From Conchocele bisecta (Eukaryota > Mollusca > Bivalvia > Lucinida > Thyasiridae), in the NCBI GenBank assembly GCA_029237695.1, contig CM055275.1:3412160-3476159 (forward strand): a DNA stretch of 64,000 nucleotides, read 5' to 3'. Of the stretch, positions 31,636 through 42,226 are shown piece by piece (the first letter of the stretch is position 1; each line of letters opens with the position of its first letter). Below the pieces are notes generated by a model. That model was not told the origin of the DNA. It searched no databases and saw only the letters and a list, made by a program, of their open reading frames with translations. The translations under genes and the position numbers were made by a program.

Positions 31636-32093
31636 TTATTATACCCATTTTTTTGGGGAAAAAAATGGGTATATTGTTTTCGTCACGGGTGTCCATCCGT
31701 CCGTATGTCCGTACGTCCGTACGTCCGTCACGTTTCTTGTAACTCGAAAAACTGTTTCACCTTCATACCTACGCGCCTGATATTTGGTATGTAGCTTCGT
31801 TATCATGTGCAGATGGGCAAAGTGAATTCGGATTTTTGATCCGACCCTCCATCATGGATTATCTCCCCCTTTCGGACTCAGAATTTCCCATTTTTTCCTT
31901 GTAACTCGAAAAACTTTTTCACCTTAATACCTACGCGTCTCATATTTGGTTCGTAGCTTCGTTTTGATGTGCTGATGCGCAAAGTGAATTCGGATTTTTT
32001 ATCCGACCCTCCATCATGGACTACCTCCCCCTTTCGGACTTAGCATTTGGGGAAAGTGGGTATATTGCGATGGCGCGCCATCGACTTTTTCTA
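31636..32093 (+). mobile_element. Dispersed element with two tandem ~165-bp units
   Basis: Left border has the hairpin ATACCCATTTTTTTGGGGAA...AATGGGTATA and a (CGTC)n run. Two units follow, each with TTGTAACTCGAAAAACTKTT, CACCTTMATACCTACGCG, GTGAATTCGGATTTTT and GACCCTCCATCATGGA. The right border is AAAGTGGGTATATTGCGATG then GCGCGCCATCGAC. Same architecture as the bivalve CGTCCGTC-type repeats elsewhere in the window. Confidence 0.75.
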
Positions 32094-35000
32094 GTTGTAT
32101 GTGATTTACGTCTTCCCAAGTGCGAACGACCAAGGCCATAATATTACCTTTGTATAAGGTTAATGGTTTAAACAGTCAGCCGTAACATTGCATTATCATT
32201 TTCCGATGCTATCGATCGCGTTTCAACATTCGTAACCGTTTCCGACCAATTTCCATGAATTCTTTGAAATATCTGTAATATCATACATTTAATATTGTGA
32301 CGTCATACCATGCAAGTAGTGACGTAATTAGTAAGAATATATAATGAGTAAAATTCTACAATATATTACTTTGTAATAAACTTTAGTTTGAATGATTATC
32401 TTGCTTAGAACACTAGTTATCTCTATTTTATGTGGGGACATATTTTGAACCACCCTGCATTTATTGAGTATTTTCAGCCTCGGCCTTTACACCCATCAAG
32501 CTATTTGATTTCAAGTACACTATCAGGTATTTTGAAATAAGAAGAATTTACAAATATTGGCCAGATTAGCGCAGGCGGTGGTGTACGTGTAGGCCTATCA
32601 GTAAGGAAAATTCTAAAATGTCTATATTTTGTTGTGAAATGGTCATATTTATTATACACCATTTAGAAAGAAGTTTCCATTATCATGATTATAGACGCTA
32701 GAGTAATTACATTAACTAAAGTAAATTAGTAACCATCGATTGAAAAACGTGTTTATGATATTTAAAAATAACTAGAGTTGCTTTCTGTGAAATCTGAGAC
32801 CATACAGTGCCAAACTATTATTGCGTACTACGTCTTTTTTGTTATTATAGGTTTGTTGTTTGTTCGCAGAAGCGACATATGTTTTGTAACTTTTTGATTT
32901 CTACACTCGTTTTAATAAAATGTTTACTGCCATCATGTTACTGTTATCGATTTTATATTTACAACGTACTTTTGTGACCAGTGTAGACCCTGGTCAGGCT
33001 GCGTATCTTATAATTAAGTCTATCTAAGCCGAACATACTGGTAATTCAATACATAGGTAGTCTATAATCTGACACTTTTAAAGGTTGAGGTCCCTTCTGA
33101 TAAAATGGTATGTCGTTCTATGGAAATAATATAATATTTCCGAATGTTGGTGTGTCAACTATTGTGTGTACTTGCCGCACGATGCGCTGGTAAACAAATC
33201 ACTGCATATGTATCCGGTTTATGGAGGTTCCCCTGTACAGCAGGTATTGGTGCATTACACGAATTTTGGGCACGTAGTGTATTATTGCAGATGCAAGTGA
33301 AACGTTAGCCGTTTGTCCATTTGAAACAAATTATTACTGAGCACAGCTGGAAACCGTATGGTCAGTTTGCAAGCAGCGGCAAGTGGCACGGTGCTAATTT
33401 CACAATCGGATACTTGGGTGGCAGTCCTCGGGCGAGTTGGTTAGTTTCGATTTTTTCCTATGGGCCTTCTAGTAAATACATAAAAAACACATGTCTGTGG
33501 CTTATGAAAATGTTCTACAATTAATTAGCCAACATCATATGATGTTTTCCACTGCATAAAACACTTTTTTTGCAAAAATATGTGATTTTGCTTGCATCTG
33601 TGTCATGCTGGCATGATTTGAGTTGCAGAAGAGTGCGAAATTGCTGCTCGGAATTTTCGTCCGAAATATTGGCAGCCATTTTTTCTGTCAGAAAGGCAGG
33701 TCTGCTGCTTGAAAACAAAACGGTCGGTACCAGTACAGACTATGATCAGTGGGACAAGGTGTGATTGCAGAGTTGGTACAATTAGCAAGTATTAGTGCAG
33801 TGTCTGCATGGGATATTTGAAATCCATTTTGTGAAATGTGTGGCCGCGGCCAAATAAATGCAGATTTGGGCACATTTTGTGTAAACATAGCAGAGTGCTG
33901 ACAGCCTGTGCATTATGTCTGAGTTTGCGTTTGTTGTTAATATAGCTCTTTTACCTATCAGGTAGTCAGTGCATGCATCAAACAGATTATGTGATTATTT
34001 GAAGAGAAAATATTCCTAAATTTGTTTCGGCTGGTGTCGCGGGCCCGAAAACTCCATAAATTGCCTAAAATGTGTGAGGATTGCCACCTTGATACACGGA
34101 TAATCTATTCCGGAAGAGGTATTAACTACGGCAATTGATAGGGTTTACCGCTGTATTGAAGGCGGAAGGCTGAATGTTCCAAAGTTTACCCATTCTAATA
34201 CTACACTTGTACAGATTAAAACAAAAAGATGATCAGTCATCATTTATCGTTTATAAACAAAAATGTTTATCATCAGAAATATTTAGCCGCATACGGTGTA
34301 CAAGAGCACAGTAGTGTATAGTCGTGATAATAAGCCAAGCAACGGGTTCGAAGCCCTTTTTAACCTGTAGGGTATGGAGAAAACCCCAAATGAGAGCTGA
34401 ATATGTACATAAAACTGTAATATATTCAGCTTGATATTAGAACACAAGTCCCCAGTGACATTGACCTCGGTGCACATTATATACGTGTATTCATGACCGT
34501 ATCCATAGTAAAGAGGCAGCGGCGGAATTTAAATGTTAAAATGTTTTGTGCAATAGTGTAGTAGAAATTATAGTATATAACCAGCAACTTCCGCTGAACG
34601 GCGTCTGCTGCTAGTGATCAGTCATATTAAACGTTTCTATTATTTTAGATGCCATGGTGTTGAAATAAACTGAACAGCGATTTGAAAGCGCCGCTAGATA
34701 ATGTTATAGTTTATAGATGAAATAATACAGAAATAAGCATTAATTAAATCTGCATAGCATGCAATATTAATGTGATAACATAATAAACAAACTTCAGAAG
34801 AAAAGTAAACTGTCAGTTTGAAATGTATATGTATAAAATGTCCCAGCTGGTAATAACGGTTAAATAACGGGTAAATCAGTGAGTGCCTATAATTAAATCA
34901 TACTCTTGTACATGTAGTGGTCATAAGACTATCTAAAAATGAATGAACATTATTGTCATAATACATGTATATATTTGTTGTCGGACCTCTAAATACATGT

Positions 35001-35096
35001 ATGACACGATTGTAAATCTAATTTAGGAATGTAGTATGTGACAATATGGATGTTCATTTGTATAAAAAAGTGAAATAAATCTATACTTTTTCTTTT
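32094..35096. other. Long intergenic stretch, mostly unrecognised
   Basis: 32461-32487 matches the right end of the element at 27794 in reverse. TCTATCTAAGCCGAACAT at 33017 is a decayed Tigger-like terminus. The rest (33060-35090) has no tandem repeats or long open frames. Frames at 33321-33524 and 33570-33764 have no family features. Confidence 0.35.
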
Positions 35097-35141
35097 AGCA
35101 ATGAATGTGTTGTTTACTCATATGATATCATATCAAGATTC

Positions 35142-35624
35142 ATGTACATCATACATGCATGTATTAGTTGGTCTTATATATTGACCGATAACTTTATGCA
35201 GGATTGGCAAGCCAGAATTAACGGATCTAGCAGAGCATTATTTTATAGAAATGTATGCGACTTCAAAATGCAATATTACTTAAAGGACATCACACTCACG
35301 AAATTTAGGTACGCATTTGCTAGACTAAAAGTTTCGTCCCATCGCATAGAAGTAGAATCAGGCAGATGGAACAGAATTCCAATTGAAAACCGGAAATGTA
35401 CATTGTGTGGACATTTGGAAGACGAATACCATTTTATTTTAGAATGCACAATGTATATGGATCTCAGGAAAACATATATAAACCGGTATTATTGGAACAG
35501 GCCAATTATGGTTAAATTCATAGAGTTGATTAAATCGGAACATTCACAAACTGTAAGAAAGTTGGGCCAATACATATACCAAGCGTTTCAAATCAGAAAT
35601 GAACATTTATATATACATCAATGA
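35142..35624 (+). pseudogene. LINE-type reverse transcriptase C-terminal fragment
   Basis: A 160-codon frame with LTKFRYAFARLKVSSHRIEV, then ESGRWNRIPIENRKCTLCG, EDEYHFILEC and LRKTYINRYYW. This is the C-terminal zinc-binding (zf-RVT-like) tail that follows the polymerase in many non-LTR retrotransposons: CxxC, an EYHF histidine and a further Cys. No polymerase domain lies upstream, so the copy is 5'-truncated or is a detached tail. The frame is intact, unlike most debris nearby, so a domesticated exon cannot be excluded. A TTTTCTTTTAG acceptor-like site lies at ~35099. Confidence 0.65.
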
Positions 35625-36640
35625 GGTCACCTTCTCCCAATACATACATAAAGAAATACAGCATGCATATATATTTGCAAATATTAACTTGACATTATTG
35701 CATGATATCTTACGTGTTCAGTTTTGTAGTACATGTGTAATGCACTACCCTATAGACTAATGCTGCAACGCCATAACTTAATGTATGTTTATAGATTAAC
35801 CAAAACATTTTGTATGTGCTTATTGGGCATGCTATTCCACCGCAGGATATTCTCCATGTGATATGGCCAATGGTCGACGGTGGCATAGCTGCATCAAAAA
35901 CAATACATAGTAGCTGCATTCTTAAAGTTACGGTTTATGCACCGGCTGTTGTCTTTGTCATCCATAATTGTATGTTGTTACATGTGTATTGCTTCAGGGG
36001 CCATATGGCTTAAAGCGTTAATCTTTATGTGAATAAACAAAACATATATTATGGCACCTGTTAAGCATATATATCAAGTGTCCGAATTAAAACAAATGTG
36101 ATTTGGCCATGCGGAATGGTGTTTCGTTACTAAGTAATGCATGTGTGCAATATGAAGATATTAGCTGTAGGCAAACAGAAATAATAGGTGATTTGAGAAA
36201 CTCTTACAAAACTGTCAAAACATAAACAGACAGACATTACAATTAAACTATTTTCCTATTCTGTTGTATCCCTGTCTATGCACATCTGAGAGCCAGTGCC
36301 TTTAATAACGTTAATAAAGGGCTAACGTGATTCTCTCCGGAGATCTGAAAGATTGCACTGGCAGTTTTATAACTGTTTAATTATCCCAATCAAATCATGA
36401 TGTATATAATCTGATTACAAAGTGGCTTTTAGATCATATGATATGACCCTTGGTCAGTTGAGCAGCTATAGCTATCTGACATCTAGCAACAACCCATGTG
36501 GTTTCACAGTTGTACATGTATGTATTGCGAGAAAATGGTGTAAAACAAATAAGCACTCCAAGAAATGAGGTGTGATTTGAGAACAAGAACACAGATTATT
36601 ATAATAGATAACTTTAAACTGAAGCCACCATAATTAAGAA
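35625..36640. other. Intergenic, nothing recognised
   Basis: Could include the 3' UTR of the LINE fragment. No poly-A tail or target duplication can be placed. Confidence 0.3.
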
Positions 36641-36654
36641 TACAATTTTGTTAG

Positions 36655-36830
36655 GGTGTCCGGTTTGGAGAGGTTCTACTGTATATTCAATTGCAGTTTA
36701 TTTAGGATACATTTTCATGAAAAATATTGTTATATCCTGTTTATTTCAAAATAGAAGTATAATGTATGGTGGTACCATTCATTTGAACCATCTCAGTGGA
36801 ATATTTCAAATGAGTGGTGCTAACACACCA
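36655..36830. mobile_element. Tigger-like terminus followed by a foldback
   Basis: GGTGTCCGGTTTGGAGAGGT then TCTACTGTA is a right-hand pogo/Tigger-type end. Downstream, CATTCATTTGAACCATCTCA pairs with TTTCAAATGAGTGGTG, a diverged relative of the perfect palindrome at 37340-37412. Confidence 0.55.
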
Positions 36831-37050
36831 TGATTATATATCATGGATATCGATGTGTATTATCTGTATGTGGGGTCCTTCAAGTCATTACGTCTCAGAT
36901 ATGCGCAAAACGTGATGAAGCGGATTACTGTGTCTGTTCAACATGTTTCTGCAGACGAACATTTGGTTATTAAATGCAATAAATCTAAAAAATATATAAC
37001 AAAAAGGTCACCCTTCCATTTTCTTATTTCATGAAATTCGAATATATATA

Positions 37051-37318
37051 TTTATCCCGTCAACACAGTGCGTATGTGCCGTGAAACACGGTGCCGTGAA
37101 ACATTTTTGATATCCAGTCAATACTATTTTTGCATTGTACAGGCCATTTGTAGGTGTTGACGGGATAAATAGAATAGTAGGTTAGTGCCGTGAATGGTAA
37201 AAAATATCTGGCGCGGCACGGAAACGGGATGTGCTCGGCAGAGCCTCGCCCATCCCGTTTCCTGAGCCTTGCCAGATATGTTTTCCCATTCACAGCACTA
37301 ACCTACTATTCTCTATCT
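37051..37318. mobile_element. Two-module foldback family K, copy 1
   Basis: Module 1 is bounded by TTTATCCCGTCAACAC / GTGTTGACGGGATAAA (37051-37170). Module 2 is bounded by AGAATAGTAGGTTAGTGCCG / CACTAACCTACTATTCTCT (37171-37317) and contains the hairpin GGAAACGGGATG / CATCCCGTTTCC. The CACGGCACCGTG-type motif in module 1 is itself a dyad. Copies: 40335-40646 and 59183-59485 (reverse), with a partial copy at 39190-39260. Confidence 0.88.
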
Positions 37319-37321
37319 ATT

Positions 37322-37434
37322 TTCCTTATTTCTGAACCAAAGTATATGTTGTGACCACTCATTTGAACCGTCTCGGCGAGACGGTTCAAATGAGTGGTCA
37401 CAACATATACTTCTGATGAGAAATAAAGAAATTC
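37322..37434. mobile_element. Near-perfect palindromic MITE
   Basis: 37340-37412 is a perfect inverted repeat: 36-bp arms (AAGTATATGTTGTGACCACT ... AGTGGTCACAACATATACTT) around a single G at 37376. Outer imperfect arms TTCCTTATTTCTGA / TGAGAAATAAAGAAA extend it. Confidence 0.9.
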
Positions 37435-37500
37435 ATGAGCCTTGCCGGATATTTTTCCCATTCACGGCACTATCCTACTATTCTCTATATATGTACTGTA
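37435..37500. mobile_element. Second right arm of family K
   Basis: GAGCCTTGCCGGATATTTTT, then CCCATTCACGGCACTATCC and TACTATTCTCTATA repeats 37265-37317. The palindromic MITE thus sits between two copies of the same arm. Confidence 0.75.
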
Positions 37501-37556
37501 TGTACGGATTTTATTGCGAATACAATGTTCCTATGGAATTTAATAAGACGGTGGCG

Positions 37557-37586
37557 GGGGGGGGGGGGGGGGGGGGGGGGGGGGTG
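37557..37586. repeat. Poly-G tract (~28 G)
   Basis: An almost uninterrupted G run followed by TGAGGGGAGG. It is a likely quadruplex former and also a likely spot for sequencing-length error. Confidence 0.8.
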
Positions 37587-37789
37587 AGGGGAGGAAAGTT
37601 GGTGTCGAGGATGTGGGGGGCAAGTGAAATAAACGAACAATTTAATCTAAAACCTGCCTACTATATATCTGGGGAATATCGGTCAACAAATTCCAAAAAT
37701 ATTTAAAAAAAAATCTATTTTAGCCCCCATTGTAATATCCCATAGAAAAATGTACCTATCAAATCAATGTTTCATGGAATTTCTTGAAA

Positions 37790-38090
37790 TAAAAGAAAAG
37801 GGGAGGGTAACATTTTTGATGAAAATGTTCTTGCATATAAATCTTGTTTTAGATTTAATGTTTGTAGTAGCCAAAAGTTCATGGTCAAGGTCGAATGTTT
37901 GCGTTAAAGTTTCTGTCAAAATTTGCGTTAAAGTTTTCACATATCTACTATCTCTGTAACCGTAGGTCAGATTTGCTTGAAACTTTGTATGTTTAGTGGG
38001 CATCAAACTTCAAATAAATACACTCTGAGACCATAAAATGCCTCGGCGGGCTCGACATGCGGGCCGCGGTCATCCTCGTTTTGTATATTT
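37790..38090. mobile_element. Fragment of a bivalve-type dispersed element
   Basis: GCGTTAAAGTTTCTGTC, then GCGTTAAAGTTTTCACATAT, GTAGGTCAGATTTGCTTGAA, ACTTTGTATG and GCGGGCCGCGGTCATCCTCG resemble the right part of element G (GTTAAAGTTTTT; CATGCAGGCCACGGCCATCT at 43899). Confidence 0.5.
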
Positions 38091-39185
38091 AATGTATTTA
38101 TAAACCATGGTCCGTCACTTCACCTGTGGTCGGACACACACCACACCTGACACACAGATGTTGTGTATTGAGGTCGTGTATTGAGGTCGTGTATTGAGGG
38201 AGCAACAGTTACTGCGGATTAGATTCAGCCGTTGATTGTTCGGCTCATTCTCTCCCAGGTACAGAGAGTAGGATAGTAGTGTTGGTTTCACCAGAGGCTC
38301 GGTGCATAAATGCTCGGTGCGTGACTCGTTTCATAAATCTCATATCAAATGGAAACTCGTTTGAGATCCTCTATTTATGGTTGGAGTTTTCGAGGTATGT
38401 TCCGAAAGTGTAATAAATCTGCGAATTCGTCCCGAGTTTTCATTGGCTGTTGATCATCTCGCAGATGAATGAGACACAGTGAAGGAAAACTCGAAACCTT
38501 TCTATTGTTTATCATGTTTATGATTTTAACAATGTTAAAGAGCAGATTAATGGCGGACTTAGACATTGTTAAAGGACTTAATGTACGTAATAAAGACATG
38601 CTATTTTAATCACCTGACGTAACGCACATAGCGGCTGCACACATGTCTATAAATTACAAAATATGTGAATACCCCGAAATCGCCGACTAACCCAAAAACT
38701 AGCGTCTCGACCATATTCTAATTATCCCGTCAAAATTGTAAAACAGCATTTAAATCAACTTAATTCATTTAGCCTTCAATAGCAGATAAATTAGAACCGA
38801 ATTGCATCAAACACACTTTGGCGCTCAGAACATAGTTCGATAAAGAATGGTTTATATTTTGTCACCGACAATGTGAAATTACAGCTTCTTTTCAACGAAA
38901 TATACTCTCAAACTTCACCGGACCCATCCATTTTCATTCGGAGCAAGTTCTGCAAGGATAGCGATCTGCGATTGCGAATAATAATCAACACGACAAACAA
39001 CAATTGTATTCGTTTATACCTGACTGGAATCACTGGGAGCAGCCATTTTCTATTTTAAATGGCGTAGACTTATTGATATACTTATAATTATGACGTTAGT
39101 CATGTCTGAATGACGCACATAATGGGGTACAGAGCAAACGATTAGATATTGAGGGTCTTAATGGAAATTGATTTGACATCCAGAT
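38091..39185. other. Intergenic, nothing firmly recognised
   Basis: GTCGTGTATTGAG occurs three times in tandem at 38161-38200. 38340-38490 has short inverted pieces (GAGTTTTCG / CGAAAACTC). No gene is supported. Confidence 0.35.
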
Positions 39186-39189
39186 ATCA

Positions 39190-39260
39190 AATATGTCTCA
39201 CGGCACCGTGTTTCACCGTGTTTCACGAAACATAGGCACTGTGTTGAGATAAATTACAAT
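39190..39260. mobile_element. Family K, partial copy
   Basis: CTCACGGCACCGTGTTTCAC, then CACTGTGTTGAGATAAAT is the reverse complement of the left end of module 1 (37051-37110). Confidence 0.65.
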
Positions 39261-39289
39261 ATCAACCTCGCGTTAGCCGAACATTCCCG

Positions 39290-39385
39290 AAACATCGTGG
39301 CGCAGTGGTAATGCCGACGAAATTTGCGTTACACGACGTTGCCGTCGTCGTGGTCGCGGTTTCTAATCGCACCGGGTGCATAAGT
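39290..39385 (+). mobile_element. tRNA-derived SINE head
   Basis: TGGCGCAGTGGTAATGCCGA supplies an A box (39298-39308) and GGTTTCTAATCGCACC a B box (39358-39370), 50 bp apart as in tRNAs. The acceptor and anticodon arms do not fold as a clean tRNA, so an RNA polymerase III-type SINE head is more likely than a tRNA gene. Its 3' end is not located. Confidence 0.55.
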
Positions 39386-40334
39386 TTTTAAATTATAGAT
39401 GGCTTTCTGCTAACTAAAAGAAACGAGTGCGGAGCAGGCCAGGGGAAATAAATCCGGTATTTCAAAATGGTAGCGGAATAAATTGTATATTACATGCTCC
39501 TCGAAAAAATGTGAAATTTGCTCTTATACCAGCTTATAACGTTGTCACAATTGACAATTTTGACGTTAGCGTATGATTGTTTCTTCGCCGGAAATGACGT
39601 CAAAACATGACGTCAATTAATTCTCGCGAACATCCTTCAAGGAAATAAATCCCTCTAGAATCACAGTAAACCACTGGGTAGCATGTAATATTCCATAATT
39701 TTCCCCTCAATAAAATTGACCGTTTGTGGGCGATATTGACGGTCTGCGCAATATATTGAAGAATGCAAATGTGTTTGATTTTTTTTATGGTTGGTCAATA
39801 AAAGTGTCGTGTATGTGAGGTTGGTAAATTTTAGTGTTCAATATTCATTATGTTTGTAATTATTCATCGATGTGAATGGTATTCCCTGTTGCTCGTAAGA
39901 GCCGAGTAGAAGGTAGAGGTTGCGAAGACATTTGGTGCACCTAACATTAATGAACACCAACAAGCTGATTCACCTTCTCAGCATGCTCTGTGACTCCTGA
40001 ACATAAATTGTTATTGTCTTCTGAATCTACGACGGTTAAAGTGTGCATCCAGCGTAGCTACTTAAACATACAAACCCGCGAGTTTATTAAAATTACACAC
40101 GTGCGAAATAAACTCAAATTTGGTGGCCACAGCCATCGATTAACCCGCCAAACGGGTAAACAAAACAAACCCAATTTTCTGATGGACAGATGCACACACA
40201 AACAAACGCGCGAGTTTTCCGTTATATAACTCGACAAAAATAAATAGTCCGCAATCATGTTACAATACAATTATTTACAACGAAAAGTATGACAGGTACA
40301 TATCAGCGATATGGAAGTTGTCGTATTTATCATG
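39386..40334. other. Intergenic with short inverted repeats
   Basis: GAAATGACGTCAAAACATGA, then CGTCAATT contains paired TGACGTCA-like sites near 39592. No gene or complete element is seen. Confidence 0.3.
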
Positions 40335-40646
40335 TTTATCCCGTCAACACAGTGCGTATGTGCCGTGAAACACGGTGCCGTGAAACATTTTAGATATCCT
40401 GTCAATACGACCTAATCACCGCGTATGAATATATGCGGTGATTGTGGTTACTTTTTTTGCTTTTGCATTTTAAAGCCATTTGTAGATGTTGACGGGATAA
40501 ATAGAATAGTAGGTTAGTGCCGTGAATGGGAAAAATATCTGACGCGGCACGGAAACGGGATGTGCTCGGCAGTGCCTTGCCCATCCCGTTTCCTAAGACT
40601 TGCCAGATATTTTCCCATTCACGGCACTAACTTACTATTCTCTATT
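40335..40646. mobile_element. Two-module foldback family K, copy 2
   Basis: The same two modules as 37051-37318. Module 1 is longer, with an internal CACCGCGTATGAATATATGC hairpin. Ends TTTATCCCGTCAACAC and TACTATTCTCTATTTAT. Confidence 0.9.
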
Positions 40647-41650
40647 TATCATATCGCCGTATTTCACTGATATTGCTATCGACATCAAATAAATAACGTC
40701 TCTGGCATGCGCTATTGTCGGTACGTATGCAAAAAATATCGATGGATATCCACTATGTAATGTGTGTATTTGAGCACAGCCGTACCATGCGTGCGTGCAT
40801 TTATAAATGAGCGAACATAATTTAGGGACCGGACATAATCATCTGACTAAGCTTTGTTTTCTATATAAAACTCCGCCACTTCTTTGAATCATCATTAAAT
40901 ATAAGATAAATATATTTGAATCATCCGTTTAACGTATGTCGAAACCACCATTGTACACAACAGATAAATAGAGAGAATAAATATGTGTTTTCGTTAACAT
41001 TTTAAGGAATCACGGTTATTGCTCATGATATCAAAGTGGCAATTCAAATTGCGTATCAACAGTATGATAATGTCAATTAACACGTCCGTTAATGGTAAAT
41101 GAATGTTTATTTTGCCCGAAAATATCATATCTAAAGAATGGACGAACAAAAATAGGTATCCCTATATTACAACATAATTTTTTGTATGCTGTTGGAGCCC
41201 AACCACAACCTATTCAATATATGGAATCATCTAAAATTCATCATGGACGAATCCATGTAAGTTATGTAGGGTGGAATGGTTAATTGTCATCATAATAATA
41301 ATCGTTCATTCTCTCAGGTCACATACTGATGTACGGGAGTGGATTATAATATCGAGACTGACCGGCGGTAAAGGTCTGCAAAGGCACAGTAACTCACGTG
41401 TACGTGAGACAGGTTATTGACTATATCGACGATGAGGGATTATTTACCAGATTAATAATTATTACGACTCGGCAGAAAAAAAAGGGATGATGTCTGTACG
41501 TAAGGCCAGTGAAGCTCCAGATCCGTAAATGAACACGCTCGTACTGATCAGGAGCAACATTATGAACAGTGTACCCCCATATCAAAAGCCGCATGCGTGG
41601 TGTAGTCTGAACAGGATCAAGCCTGGTCACACCTTGGTCAGGTATCACGA
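40647..41650. other. Intergenic with a relic related to 45800-45930
   Basis: 41060-41130 (AGTATGATAATGTCAATTAA and AATGAATGTTTATTTTGCCC) matches the interior of the TTAA element at 45446. The rest is unrecognised. Confidence 0.4.
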
Positions 41651-41654
41651 GTTA

Positions 41655-41658
<4 letters not shown>

Positions 41659-41696
<38 letters not shown>
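41659..41696. repeat. (CT)n microsatellite
   Basis: About eighteen CT dinucleotides without interruption. Confidence 0.95.
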
Positions 41697-41698
<2 letters not shown>

Positions 41699-41849
41699 AT
41701 CTCCCCTGGAAATTCACGGGACCGTGATCATGATGATATACTGAACTGATGGCATGTTTGGCAACCCTTCCCTTGAGATCAGTACACACTGGTTATTACG
41801 CGAAACTGGGAGTATTTGTTACACGGAGGGGAATCGACGTGTTCGTAGG

Positions 41850-42220
41850 TGGACGTTTTTTGCCCCCCTGTCTCGGTAGAGCCGGAGGCATATAGTGTTT
41901 AGACTGTGTGTCCGTGTGTCCGGCACATTAAGAAGTTCGCCGGAGTTTCGAAATTATGTTATAACTTTTATATCCCTTGAAGGATTACTTAAATATGTCA
42001 ACACAGTATACGTGTGGACAAATGCCACACATCCATGCTGCCCTTAATATGACCTTGACCTTTTGACTATGACAACTTTGAACTTTTACCCGCATTAAGA
42101 CGTTCGCCGAAGCTTCTCATTTCTGTCATATCTTCTATATCCCTTGATTGATTACTTTAATATTTCAATACATCATACTTCTAGACAAATGCCACACTAT
42201 TCCACCAGTTCTACAATTTA
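41850..42220. mobile_element. Bivalve-type dispersed element with two ~150-bp units
   Basis: TGTGTGTCCGTGTGTCCGGC, then AAGTTCGCCGGAGTTTC, TATCCCTTGAAGGATTACTT and GACAAATGCCACAC. The last two motifs recur about 165 bp later (TATCCCTTGATTGATTACTT, GACAAATGCCACAC). TGACCTTGACCTTTTGACT lies between. Confidence 0.7.
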
Positions 42221-42226
42221 CGAGTG

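Noticed and set aside
34300..34370. tRNA-like GGGTTCGAAGCCC
   Set aside because: Only the B-box resembles a tRNA; no matching A box or acceptor stem could be paired.
39298..39372. True tRNA gene
   Set aside because: A and B boxes are present, but the acceptor and anticodon stems do not pair well, so it is kept as a SINE head.
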